NCBI GenBank assembly: GCA_963920635.1
Contig: OY987308.1
Location: 22,907,096 to 22,971,095 of the forward strand
Length of the DNA stretch: 64,000 nucleotides
Source of the DNA: Pseudeuparius sepicola
Taxonomy: Eukaryota > Arthropoda > Insecta > Coleoptera > Anthribidae
Reading direction: 5' to 3'
The notes beneath the pieces were generated by a model. It had not been told where the DNA came from. It ran no database searches and saw nothing but the letters and a program-made list of their open reading frames with translations. Made by a program: the position numbers and the translations under genes. Within the stretch, counting starts at the first letter, position 1; the number at the start of each line of letters is the position of its first letter. Below are positions 32,180-44,044 of this stretch, piece by piece.

Positions 32180-33582
32180 CAGGGTGTCCCAGTTAACGTG
32201 ATAAACCCGTTTTCCAAAAAAATTGCGAAGTTAATTTTAACACGGAATGTTAGTATTGAGTATACGGGGAGTAACGAAAAAATGTCGGTTTTCATTTCTG
32301 ACTTCCGGTTTTACCGGAACTGAGCATCACTTTGTCAGATTTTTGAGAGAACCTGTATGTTTTGGGTTTTTTAAGTTCCTTTTGTTCTCCCAATTCTAAT
32401 CATATGTATATATTTTTATATAGTTATCTCTAACGATATATTTTTAGCATTCCATGCGAAGATGTGAATTTGTCATATTCGACGAAATTTATCAAAAAAT
32501 AAAAATTTACTGCTTGGTTATTTTTAGAGATTATTTCCCTCATACTGCTTGCATCCAATAAGGTAGCTCCTTCCATAAAAATCCAACCAATGATATGCCT
32601 CTGCTAGAGATAATTTGCACTAGTGCAATTACCGGTAATTGCACTTGTGAAAATTCTCACTTCGTTGCTTAGCAACCGCGAATCTGTTGGATACAAACAC
32701 GTACCTACTTCTTAAAGTTTGTGTGTTTCACACTGTTCTAAATTATGCAGCTTATAAATTATGTTGCGGTATTATTAAGCATTATATCAATGAATTTATA
32801 TAACTTTTACATTGCTAAATTCTTGTTATTTAGACCTCCGCCTGCGTTTAAATTTATGACACATTCAGAAAATAAACCAACGCCGACAGGGTGTAAGTAT
32901 AATCGCATTTGCCTTGGATACCCAAGCGTCATGTTTGTTTACTCGAACGCTACAGTCGAAGCTGTCAATAAACTCGTTAAAAATGAGTCGTTTTGGAAAT
33001 GTAAACATAGAAAAAATTAATACAGAAATTATTAAATCGTATTCGTGAAATACCACTCGTGCCGGAAATTGACTATTTTGCCCATTAGCAAAACCACTCG
33101 TACAAATTGGGCTTTTATTTTCAGAGATAAAACCCCAATTTATACTCGTGATCTTTCTAGGCAAAATAGCGCTTTCGAAAAAATTATCGATAAAATTTCC
33201 GGTACTAGTGATATTACATACGATAATTATATAAAAATATATATGGTTGGAATTGGGAGAACAAAAGGAACTTAAAAACTCAAAATATACAGGTTGTCTC
33301 AAAAATCTGACAAAGTGATGCTCACTTTCGGTAAAACCGGAACTCAGAAATGAAAAACAACACTTTTTCGTTACTCATTACTAACATTTAGTGTTAAAAT
33401 CCAACTTCACAATTTTTTGGAAAACGGTATTTTTTTTAATATCTTTTTAACAGCACCCTGTATATTATGACGTCACATTCTAATTCCTAGGAAAATTCTA
33501 CACAAGTCTGGTTTTCGAACCATGAATTTAACTTTAAAATTATCGAGAAAATCGGGTATATCACGTTAACTGAAACGCCCAG
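32180..33582. mobile_element. Foldback element, CAGGGTGTCCCAGTTAACG ends
   Basis: Left arm (32180-32430) and right arm (about 33225-33582) are inverted copies, sharing GTTAACGTGATA near the ends and CTTTTGTTCTCCCAATT inside. TA flanks both ends (32178-32179 and 33583-33584). An unmatched insertion near 33440-33540 lies in the right arm. The interior has nested palindromes, such as around AATTACCGGTAATT at about 32625. Frames inside are fortuitous. Confidence 0.75.
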
Positions 33583-33589
33583 TACACCC

Positions 33590-34300
33590 GATGAATCTAT
33601 TAAACATGGACCTTGGCAGCAGTGGACTGAATAAAGTGTTTTTTTTTTCGTTTTCGGATTTTGTATTTGGGTCGCCATAGTCAGACCTTGGTGAGTTCGT
33701 TGGTACCACGTCTGATGCATAACAAAACAACATTACGTATACGTTTGTGTACAAATGACAATCATTATTGTTTAGACGTTCTAAGTTCGAACATCGTATA
33801 TTAGACAATACAGAAAATTGTTTGATAGGAAATACTATATATTATTATATAAGAAATTTATATAGGTACACATTAAGTTAATTTAACAATAATTATAGAC
33901 ATAGAAGGGCCATCTTGAAAGTCTATAACATTATTGGCGGGTACAAACAAATCTGAATATACCACCAAACGACCACAATACTAAACCAAAGGGCTCGCTT
34001 CTTTTGTGTACCTTGAAGAAGAAAGCACATCAACTATTTGATTAGAATCATGCTTCAGAGAGTTAGTGATTAAAGCAGGATGGCATTAATACAATCTTGG
34101 TGTAAGGAGTTTGGTCGAAGGTGTAAACAATCATAGAGGTAGTAGGCCAGGGAAATTACGGTAAAAAATAACGAAACATAGACAAAATTCATAACCGCAT
34201 TTTTATAATGCCATCACAAAATATTGGTAATAAATGAACGCCAGAATTGTTTTTTATACAAAATAAATATACGCGGTGTGGGCGTTTTTTAGAAAAATAC
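33590..34300. other. Intergenic, nothing recognised
   Basis: AT-rich, with no supported gene or repeat. Confidence 0.45.
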
Positions 34301-34319
34301 ATTTTCTTGTTGTAATAAA

Positions 34320-35195
34320 GACTGCATAAATATTAACTGCGAATTTTAAGCTGCATTTATTAGTAAGTAAGGAATATAAAGTTGAGATTGATAAATTAAA
34401 CAGATTACGTTTGCGCAAGTATCCGAATATTTTGTTGGGCAAAAATATTAACTGCGTTTTTATTATTTATAATTACCTTAAAAATCAAGTATTAACAGTT
34501 TGTTCTGAAATTAAACATATTGTTTCGCCGGAAATCGCATTTTAAAGAAATTTGAAGCTGTCTTTGAGAGCAAAATTATTAACTGGCTGATTTTTGTTAA
34601 ACTTTGTAAGTGGGTAATAAGTCTGAAATAAAACAAAAATTGGTAACGGAAGTATTTTGAAATGACAAATGACAGTTGACCTACATGCGCCGTAAATAAA
34701 TGTTTAATTTCGCTATACATATATGATTCAATATAGTTATATTGTAAAAAGTTAAACAAAAAAAAACAGTTAATATTTTTGCTTTCCTAAAGAAATTACA
34801 AGTGACAGTTGACCTATATGCGCTGTAAATAAATGTTTAATTTCGCTATACATATATGATTCAATATAGTTATATTGTAAAAAGTTAAACAAAAAAAAAC
34901 AGTTAATATTTTTGCCTAATCTATACCAATGAGAAGTGACAGCTGACGTACATGCGGCTCAGATAAATGTTTAATTTTGTATAAGTATCATTATATTTGT
35001 AAAAGGGAATGATCATCTGCAATAAAAACGTAGTTAATATTTTTGCTTTTGCCGAAATAGAAAATTATCCTATTTTTATCCCTCTTTGTCGATTTAAGTT
35101 ACTTCCATATTCTTAAAATGTTTAATTTCTTAATATATGTTAGCAAGGGAAGTTTTTTTACCTAAAAAAATCCAGTTAACATTTTTGCTCGAAAT
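34320..35195. repeat. Block with recurring CAGTTAATATTTTTGC motif
   Basis: The word CAAAAATATTAACTG, or its reverse complement with small variation, occurs at about 34327, 34441, 34573, 34766, 34898, 35030 and 35175: inverted in the left part, direct in the right. About 34660-35050 is also three tandem units of roughly 130 bases starting near GACAGTTGAC (34669, 34805, 34940). Confidence 0.7.
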
Positions 35196-35298
35196 TTCTA
35201 ACGGAAAATAGGTGTTTTTTGAGGTACCTAACCCAAGGTTCCGTTTTTTCAAATTGTTTAATTTTTGGTTTCTACCAACGTATTTACTTACAACGAGC

Positions 35299-35650
35299 AT
35301 CTTCTATAAATGACTTGGATGCTCAGAAACAAGTACCAAATGACTTAAATATCAAACTAAACATCGACAGTCAACAAAATGGTTCATGGTCTGGTCCAAC
35401 TTCCTTTTTCTATGCACCTTCGAACGACTGGGAAGAACATCAACCATTTCATTGTAGTCAAGCTACAAGCATGATATGGGTATTGATGTCTTGGAGTAGG
35501 AATGTTTGATCGAAGGTGTACACAAACGTACCTACAGGTAGAAAGACCTTACAAGATCTTCTATAAATGACTTGGATGTTCAGAAACAAGCCTCTTAATT
35601 GAACCCAACGACTTAAATACCAAATCAAACGTCGCTAATCGACAGGAACG
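35299..35650 (+). repeat. Imperfect ~257-base tandem pair
   Basis: ATCTTCTATAAATGACTTGG, followed by ATGCTCAGAAACAAG or ATGTTCAGAAACAAG, occurs at 35299 and 35555, with weaker similarity after each. A 96-codon frame across the first unit is not conserved in the second. Confidence 0.5.
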
Positions 35651-36330
35651 GTTGCCGTTGAGGTCGTGCCCGGTTTTTCTATGCACCTTGAGTGCATTTA
35701 TATCTTCGGACGGCCTTAAACCCGCCAACGCTGCGGTTAGCTTCCGCTGATTGCCTCTCTCGGCCTCTTTCGGCGGATCGAACCGCGAGGGAAGTTGAGC
35801 CAAGGCCGCGACGGTTGGCGACCCGAAACTGGCGCTCGGCCGGCCGACCAGGAAAGCCGGTGGCCGGCGGTGCGTGAAATTCCCATTTAACAGTCTAGAC
35901 CAGAAAAAATGGGATCAAGTACAGCAATTAGCCGTTTGCGGGGGCGATAGAGACGCGGAGGGAGACTGACGTTTGCGGAAGTGCGGCACCGGCTCGGACT
36001 TCACGGTTGAACTGGCACCGCGTTGAGACTTGTTATTTGTGAGGGTTTCAGAAATATGCAGTTCGAGATGGGACAATAGATGTCGCTATTTAGAGGATGG
36101 GTCGTAAAGCCTTCCAGAATCAACCGCAGACACCCGGCGGCCCCGTTGTTTTCTTCCCCCGCTTCCAGGGAGTCCAGACGCCGTCATCGATTTTCCGCTA
36201 CCGGGACTTTCGGTTTCTTTCAACCCCCCACCCCCCACCGCTCGATTCATCCCCCCTGCATCCCCTGGTTTTGCCTTGGGGGGGGAAGGGGCGTAGTGCT
36301 GTCGCTATAGCAACGCCCGACGCCTGATGG
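35640..36330. promoter_or_regulatory. CpG-rich region
   Basis: GC- and CpG-rich sequence, including a CGGCCGGCCG palindrome region near 35839. Possible promoter or exon-containing DNA. Overlapping frames on both strands have Pro/Arg-rich, non-specific products, so no exon is called. Confidence 0.3.
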
Positions 36331-36820
36331 TGGGGGTAGGTCGAAACCGTGATGTTTTGGTGGTTAATTAAAAATACCGCAGCAGACTTTTAAGCGATAT
36401 TTTGGATGAGCAAAACACATTTACAAACACATAACTTAACTGCTAAAGCAATACAATAGCATTAAAACCATCATCAGAAACTAACTCGGCCAGATTACAG
36501 ACCGGGCGTTCCTCAGGGTAACATTTTGAGTCCCTCATTATTATCGCTACGATCTCCCCACGCCTTATTAAAATTACCGCAAGTCTGCCGTACTTCCTAT
36601 ATCTAAACAAAGGAACCACCAACGACCACCTCAGAAGAGGAAGAGATATAAACGCATATCCTCATCGACCAGTCGACACGAGTGACTCATAAAATGCACA
36701 TCTGCATAAGGCATCTCCGTTTAAAAAAAAACAATGGGAAAAATAACTACTATACGACGCCTTTTTTGCATAGAGGACGATGAACTGCATGATGACGAAC
36801 AATCATTTAGCGTTTCCAAT

Positions 36821-37347
36821 ACTAGTAGTATTTTATTTGATAATAAGTACTAAAAAATTTTTTCTTTAATGCAGCATTGACTAGGGTTATAAAAAGAACA
36901 TCCATATCCGTCAGCCCCACGTTGGGTTGCGAACATTGCTTCAACTAATCCTTCCAGAAAAAAGCCAGCTTTGAATAGCGCACTGGAAGTTTCTTAACTA
37001 GTAGTATTTTATTTGATAATAAGTAATAAAAAATAGTTTCTTTAATGCAACATCACTAGGGTTTATAAAAAGAACATCCATATCCGTTGGCCCCACGTTG
37101 GGTTGCGAACATTGCTTCAACTAATCCTTCCAGAAAAAAGCCAGCTTTGAATAGCGCACTGGAAGTTTCTTAACTAGTAGTATTTTATTTGATAATAAGT
37201 ACTAAAAAATTGTTTCTTTAATGCAACATCACTAGGGTTTATAAAAAGAACATCCATATCCGTTGGCCCCACGTTGGGTTGCGAACATTTCTTCAACTAA
37301 TCCTTCCAGAAAAAATCAGCTTCGAATAGGGCACTGGAAGTTTCTTA
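36821..37347 (+). repeat. 176-base tandem repeat, three units
   Basis: Units begin ACTAGTAGTATTTTATTTGA at 36821, 36997 and 37173 and end at AATCCTTCCAGAAAAAAG...GCACTGGAAGTTTCTTAA. Units 2 and 3 are nearly identical. Confidence 0.9.
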
Positions 37348-37349
37348 AA

Positions 37350-39285
37350 AACTTGCAAAACCGCTTGAGACTGGCTACCTTCTTATGTCTTACAACGGTA
37401 CTTCGGCGCGTAGAAGAATCTAGACGCCGAAGAACGAGGGAAGAAGAAGCATACAGAGGGAACGAGAACTACCACGCATACGCCGCAGACCCGTTCTTCC
37501 GTTATTAGGAGAAAGAAGACGGCGCCCTTCTTCTCCGTCCCGCGATGGGCCTGTCGTTCGTTCGGTCGGTGTACCTCAAGGGTCCATCCTGGGACCCCTT
37601 TCCCCAACAACTACGCCTTGACGATAGGAGATTCTTCGCTTGTACTTACAGAACGGAGGGGAGTCACCCCTGTGGGTTTGGGGTCAAAATTTCCTTCGGT
37701 TTAACCTTGAAGTGGACGGAGACGTTTCAAATCGAAATTCGAAAACAATATTACAGATGCAGAGTGGTCGCCCGTTGAACACCTTGACATGGTTAAATAC
37801 TTGTTGTTGTTTTGTTTAGTGTAAAATACGTCCAGTAAATCGCTGGTAGTAGCGCCATATGTCTTGGAAAACATTCAGCTGACGTCACCATATATACAGA
37901 TATGGTGACGGTTTGGAGGAAAAAATCGGCGACCTGCATTGAACCCTTGTGGTACTTTTTCAGCGTCTATGTGCAATAACGGTAAACCGTTTCGTTGGAT
38001 GGTTGCAAGCAGGGGATTTTCTTTTTTGTCGATACAGACGGTGATCGCATTATCATAGCAGTAGCGGGCCGCCACATAATATACATGGGTTAAAAAAGTG
38101 GTCCTGCTTCGGGATCGAACTAAACTATCATGTTTTTGTTTTAGATTAAAGCCAGTTAAGTACGTGATGTTTGTTTTAAGATAATATAGAGAGTGGACCA
38201 CAAAAAAAACACCATTTCTATTTTTCACATAGATTTATGTATAATAAAAGCACTTATTTTATACATATTAATATGTAGTTGAAAAAGATATCAAGCACTT
38301 CTTGCGTAAAACCTGTCGCTCGTACTAAGAAAGTAAAAGCCGCCTACTCAATTCAAGTTTCTAATACAATTTTTGCGCCTACTTTAATAAAATAATCGCT
38401 ACATTTCCGGGAAGTATATTATTTAGTTTTATGAGGAACACTTTCGTTAAAGTTTAAATTTGTATGGCATAAAAAAGGCTTTTCTGACGAACGACATATT
38501 TCGCAAAAACAATCCATCACTGATTACCGTATTACGAAACCTCTCATACTACGGTTGATACGAAAATGCTCGGCTAAATAACAAAAACTTTGCCGATAAT
38601 ATCGATTCGCCAAAAACGTGACCAACAAAACACAAGTATAAAGCTGTTAATTACGCTTGTTTACTACAAATTATTCTCGTTTCGATGCATCTATGCACGG
38701 TAGATAGATGCAACGAACGAAAGAGAAAACTAGTCCTAGAAACCTCAGCTTTTACTTGACTTTCCTGTCTTTGTTGTACAGTCTGATAAGTCGGATGAAT
38801 GCAACAATAAAATAGTTGGGCGTATATTTGACAAAACAATAAGAGAGGGGTACAGACGAAGGGCAGTAGTAGGTGTACGCAACCAGGTATACACGTCAAT
38901 GTTTACCTTTGGCTCACAATAATAATTATCAAAAATTGTTATTTGATGTCATATTACGTGCCTGTCATTTCACTGACGATTATATATTTAATTAAAGGAA
39001 ATAGACCAGTAGGTATTTGGATGAATCTATAATTTAGGTGATTAGCAAAATGGTTTTATTCTTACGATTCAAATAAGACCCCTAGCAATGACGAAAGTTA
39101 TTAGTAGTGGAGTTGGTTTTGGCATAGGTATAGCTTACACAGGATATAATATGCAAATATGGTAAAAATCCGATTTTCTCGAGTACCCTGTATGAACAGT
39201 AGGGATAATTTCCAAAAGATTTTTTTGTTGGTGGATTAAGATTCATTTAAATCATTATTCTCCTAGTTGAATACCGTCACAAGGA
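37350..39285. other. Intergenic with one CRE-flanked hairpin
   Basis: No supported gene. A 10-base perfect stem GTCACCATAT (37884-37893) pairs with ATATGGTGAC (37900-37909) and overlaps a TGACGTCA site. A B-box-like GTTCGATCCC with T6 lies on the minus strand near 38095-38120, without an A box. Confidence 0.45.
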
Positions 39286-39292
39286 TAACATA

Positions 39293-39856
39293 TTTTTTTA
39301 TTATACTTTTTTGAAAACACCTTATTTTCATCTGTTTTGCAACAATGAAAGATGGGGTTTTTCGGGCTAGCGCACGGAAACAGCGCATGGAAAAACTTTC
39401 CGTGCGATGAATAAAAATACCGAATATATGGCTTTAAAATTGAAATATACAGCAAAGTAAACTAAATTTAAGAAACTCTATATGCTCTCTGATATTTAAC
39501 ATGTACCTTTTTTGTATTTTAATTCGTGTTTCAATATTTAGATACATTTCTGTAATATTTTTGACGTTTTATTCACCTTATCTGACAATAACTAATTTAC
39601 AACAAAGCACCTTTGAAATAATTTGAGAGTAACCATGGAAACGCATCATACATACCAAACACTATATTGTCTGCATTGTTTATTTTTTCTCAATTAAATT
39701 TATTATAATATGCAGATAAAATGTTTTAAGTTTCCGTTTTCAAAGAAGTATAATAAAAAAATATCGTTCATTACACGTCCAGAAATAGATTTTTCCGTGC
39801 TTGTCACGCGCGCACGGAAAAATCTTTATTTCCAGGCTCGTAATGAAATATACTAT
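39293..39856 (-). mobile_element. 0.6 kb hairpin-headed element, copy 3
   Basis: Reverse orientation. The hairpin head lies at 39765-39856, with TTTTTCCGTGC arms and a short GC loop, so the GC-rich loop is shorter than in copies 2 and 4. Otherwise collinear with them. Confidence 0.75.
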
Positions 39857-39869
39857 TTCGTATTTTCGG

Positions 39870-40195
39870 TGACGATTTGTAAAAATTTCGCTGACCTTGG
39901 CTAACACAATTTTTTTTATCACAACACGATCGCTATCTTTACCTACAGAAGTATTTTCTTATCTCTGCGTTATTTTTATATTTGAGTATATGTACTTACA
40001 TACTCGAATCATAAAGTTAATCTTTATCTGAGAACTGCGCAAAAAGTGTAGGGTCTAATTATAATAACCTCTTGGCGGAAATTACCGTTTATATTGTTTT
40101 ATTTTTACCCCTATGTTGCTGCATGGCCACCAGTAGTGTAAAAAAAGTCCATTAACTTGTGTACCTACTGGTTCCATCATTTATCGTATATTTAC
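39870..40195. other. Intergenic, nothing recognised
   Basis: AT-rich. It ends in a pyrimidine-containing stretch leading to the acceptor-like site at 40203-40204. Confidence 0.4.
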
Positions 40196-40204
40196 TTGTT
40201 TCAG

Positions 40205-40252
40205 GTAACGAAGAAGAATTCGGCATAGACAAGAGGACATTGCAATACTTAG
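40205..40252 (+). CDS. Candidate 48-base micro-exon
   Basis: An acceptor-like TTTACTTGTTTCAG precedes 40205 and a donor GTAACT follows 40252. The enclosed 48 bases read NEEEFGIDKRTLQYL in phase 1, with a glycine-type split codon at the end. Acceptor and donor phases are both 1, so it could be skipped without frame change. The phases match the exons at 47701 and 61078. The peptide contains a KR dibasic pair but belongs to no family I recognise. Short matches like this arise by chance, and the donor is weak. Confidence 0.2.
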
Positions 40253-40499
40253 GTAACTATAAAGAAAACGGGAACAAATAAATATTGAAGAGTTCGTCGA
40301 ACACTTGTATCGCTTACTTCTGGTGACGGAAGCGTGAGTCAAAAACCGCAAACGTAACATCCTGACTGTTCATTGTTCACTATTTATAGTCCTCCCGGCA
40401 GTTTACTGGCCACCAATTTAGAACGCGACGTTTAATGTCGCCTCTAACATTTCAAGATTACTCACAGGAAAACCGTCTTACTGTTATGTATTGTCGTCT

Positions 40500-40820
40500 G
40501 AATATGAACCCCGAGGCGCCCTCTTCCGGGAAAAAACGCACCACCCCCCCCCCCCCCCCTTACCAAACCTTCAAAATTGCGGCACCAAAAGACTTGCGAC
40601 TATCCCGGCCCCGACAGGATACCCTGCGGCGCACCGCCAAGCGAGGGGGTGTGTGGGGGGGGGGCAGACGGGGAGTCAGCCAGCCGCCGCCGCCGAGCGG
40701 GAAGTGCAAGTGCACTGGACTGATTCAAGGCCGACCGATGCATACCACAAGACGCGCAGAAAGCGAGAAGAAGAAGAAGAGTTTTGAAGGCGTCGCTTGG
40801 CCGAACGCGGGCAGGAAGAT
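40500..40820. promoter_or_regulatory. CpG-rich region with C and G runs
   Basis: GC-rich island with homopolymer C (about 40544-40559) and G tracts and CCGCCGCCG words. Overlapping frames on both strands are low complexity. Possible promoter or first-exon region; no exon called. Confidence 0.3.
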
Positions 40821-40939
40821 ATAGGTCTGCAACTACGAATAAAGGGGGTACCAACATGGTACCCTGCCGAACACCACGCGCAGTTTCTCCGATCGTTGTT
40901 TTCCCGGTTACTGATGGAAATATCCGAACGAAACTTTGT

Positions 40940-42215
40940 ATATGCTACAGACCGTATATTTAAAACAGGCCGTATACAAAAGGACTAGTCCATATGTAAA
41001 CGGACTGAAGATATTAGTCCATATGTAGGTATAAGAAGCTGCGGTCTAGTCGGTTTGCAAAAGGACTAGTCAGGGTGTTAGTAAATAAGTGCGACAAACT
41101 TTAAGGGGTGATTCTACATGAAAAGATAATGACAGTTTGCTATACATATAAACGTAGGTCCGCAAATGCTTCGTTTCCGATATACAGGGAGTCAAAGTTA
41201 AAAAAAAATATAATTTATTTATTGTTCTAGCTGTGCGCACCTAACTAAAAATGTTTTATTCGAGATATTTTTATTTTCATTTGTTGTTTTGATTTATTGT
41301 TGCTGTATAGGATAGGTTTTTGATATTGTTGTAATAGAAATTAAAAATACGCGTTATGTTGTTTTATTTTTTTGCATAAAAATGGCGGCCCCTGTGAAAG
41401 AGCTTTTTTGTCACTAATTAAACGAGGATTTTAAAAATAATTTTTATTTTAAAGTATCTCAGTGGCGTATCATTTATTTTCTTAAAAATATCGAGGCCAT
41501 TACCCCTATGCACGCCACTGATTAACATAAAATTTTTAATCGGGTGTCAAAAAATGCGCTTTCTAGTCCTCTTAAAACCCACCAAATTTCATTTGAATAT
41601 CTTAATCCGTTTCAGCGCAATAAATAAATTATCTTTTTTTTTTAACTTTGACTCCCTGTATATCGGAAACGAAGCATTTGCGGACCTACGTTTATATAGC
41701 AAACTGTCATTATTTTTTCATGTAGACTCACCCCTTAAAGTTTGTCGCACTTATTTACTAACACCCTGTATACGGTCTATCTGCAACTAGACCGTATATC
41801 AGAGAGATTTAAACAAAGACAGAATGTATGTGCAATGTTTTCCGGGCGGTTTCGACGTCCGCCATTTCTGAATTACCCCTTCCTTTTTATATAGGCCTAT
41901 CAAAAAAGGATATTACTTCTTGCTGGTACCTAGTATTTTGAAGGAAAAAAGACAATTGTTTAGTATAATGTATAGGTACCCTAGATTTTTTTCTGCAAAA
42001 TACATACTAAAAAGAAGGCATATTCCTATATAAAAAAAGAAGGGTAATTCACTACGCTTGCACATACAGTCTGAATGTCAATAGTCCATATGTTAACGGT
42101 CTAGTCCGTATATGAAATGCCATGTCATTTACATACGGTCTGCGCCATTTAGGCCGTATAGATACAGCCTAGACCGTATACATACGGTCTGTTTTCATAT
42201 ACGGGCTGTAACATA
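40940..42215. repeat. Cluster of ACCGTATA / TATACGGT motifs
   Basis: About ten occurrences of AGACCGTATA, GGCCGTATA or their complements at roughly 40951, 40969, 41769, 41791, 42105, 42133, 42151, 42171, 42183 and 42202. They mix with TAGTCCATATG words and are split into two groups by the MITE at 41071-41768. Probably one degenerate tandem block interrupted by the MITE. Confidence 0.6.
41071..41768. mobile_element. Hairpin MITE, CAGGGTGTTAGTAA ends
   Basis: Arms of about 145 bases. CAGGGTGTTAGTAAATAAGT at the left is matched in reverse complement at the right end, and TTTCCGATATACAGGGAGTC is matched at the inner arm end. TA follows on the right (41769-41770); the left target base is altered. 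The interior is AT-rich and non-coding. Confidence 0.8.
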
Positions 42216-42219
42216 TAGG

Positions 42220-43785
42220 TACATGATGCTTGGACGTAGGCTTAAAATATGTGGTATGTCATCCGGCTCAAGTACCCCTTTGTCACATAATTCACACAAG
42301 TTAAGTTTGTACCTATTTTATCAATTTCCTGGTGGAATCAGATACAAAAAATGCAACTCATTTTGCCGATAAATCCAACAATAATTGATCAGCGAACTGA
42401 TTTTATCTAGTTATCTGTTCCACTCAGAAATGTGTTTGCTTAGCTGTCGAGTGCCTGATTTTTGCGCAACTTATAGTTAAATGTTTCCTTATTAGATCCC
42501 CACTATTATTGTAACCTTTTGACTTTAAGAACGACTATCAAAGTATGTGTTACGCAAAGGAAAAGTCAATACACTAGAGCAAAAATAATAATGACCAAAG
42601 TTGTTATTGTAGGGCCATGATTTTCGAAAAGTGTTGCAAAATAAAGAATAATGAAATGTAAAAAATTGTTCTTAAACATTGATTAAGGATACATACTATG
42701 TTTTTGTTGTTATTTTTAAACAGTACAGTGAGGACGTAAAACTTAATAAATAAAATAAATAAAAAAAATAAAAAATAAATTCATTTCAATAAAATACTTT
42801 CAGTGCAAAGTAAAAAATCGCTCGGACACGTCTACCTTAACTTTTGTGTTTTTTCGAACACCAACCCCAATTTTTGATAGAACCATTCAAAAAAACATGT
42901 TTTCCTGCATACAGGACGAGTTTTAACGCAGTTTAAATAATAATAGTTTTGAAAAATATATTTTGTATTCACATAATAGCATTGAAGATTTGACTATTAG
43001 AACTACCGAGAAAATCAGGCTAATTAATGCGCAAAATAATGTTAAATAATTTCAAAAGAATTTTAATATCGTCTTGTTCATGTAAATGGCAGGGAGTTTA
43101 AACATTTCTTTTAATGATTTATTTTTTAATTTGTTTGTACTTTTTGGCGTACCTAATTAAACTTTTATTGTTAAAGACAAATATAAAAAATTGTCTGCCC
43201 CAGGGATTTATTATTGCTCGCCCTGTAAAGATTTTATCGAATTTATTCCAACCTACTATGAGATAAGAGTATTTACATACACTTTTCTCACCGAGTACTC
43301 TCGGATGCTAAAAAAGAACTTACACATCGAGTAATGCGTATTACATTTTTCCTGCTACCGACAATTTCATATCATACGTGTAGGTACTTTTAATTTTGAC
43401 ACAGAGAAAACATTGAGAGTAAGAGCAGGAAAACATTATGTGGAGACATTTGCAAAATTTGGCACTCGCATTAAGTAACTAACATAAATGATGTGCAACA
43501 GCTTTGTTTTATTTCTATTTTAAAGTTTTACGAGTATTTGTAGGATTATATGTACCTACTTTGCCCGAAATACATTTTTGTAACATATCTGTTCCCTTTT
43601 TTTGGTAAAAAAATTGAATAATATGACAGTGTTTTCTTCCTTATTCTAATCTTGTTAGAAGAACATTTCTTGACGTCATTTGAGAGTAAACACAACATTT
43701 GTTTTTTTTTATGATATCTAACAAAACACGAAAATTGTTAGATTAAAATAGTTTACAGATAAAATTGTTTTCCTCGAAAACATAA
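42220..43785. other. Intergenic, AT-rich
   Basis: No supported gene. An A-rich AAATAAATAAAATAAATAAA-type tract lies at about 42746-42780. About 43340-43392 shares ACCGACAATTTCATAT and neighbours with 10925-10950, a small dispersed repeat. Confidence 0.45.
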
Positions 43786-43792
43786 AAATTGG

Positions 43793-44039
43793 CACGTGTC
43801 TATATCGTTCGTAATTGTTTTTCTACACTATCTTCTTATCTTATTTTGGCAGAAATTGTAAATCTTTTTTTCCTGTTTTCCTCAAAAATAGGTAAGGCGC
43901 CTCCTCTCGCAAAATATAAGTAGATTTTCTCGTTTATTTATAGAAAAGCAATTGCAGCACGTGTCGCAGATGTCACGGCTTTAACGTTTATATTTTCAGT
44001 AGTAAATTCCATCATAAAAACATGGTTGGGGCACACGTG
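43793..44039. promoter_or_regulatory. Three CACGTG E-boxes in 247 bases
   Basis: Perfect CACGTG at 43793-43798, 43958-43963 and 44034-44039, in AT-rich DNA where the hexamer is otherwise isolated. bHLH factors of the CLK/CYC or Myc type bind it. It lies 3.7 kb upstream of the exon at 47701; a link is only a guess. Confidence 0.3.
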
Positions 44040-44044
44040 CTTCG

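Noticed and set aside
32865..33302. 145-codon frame on the minus strand
   Set aside because: Lies in the interior and arm of a foldback element, with overlapping frames on the other strand and no recognisable domain.
38090..38125. tRNA-like B box GTTCGATCCC with T6 on the minus strand
   Set aside because: No A box at a suitable distance and no foldable arms.
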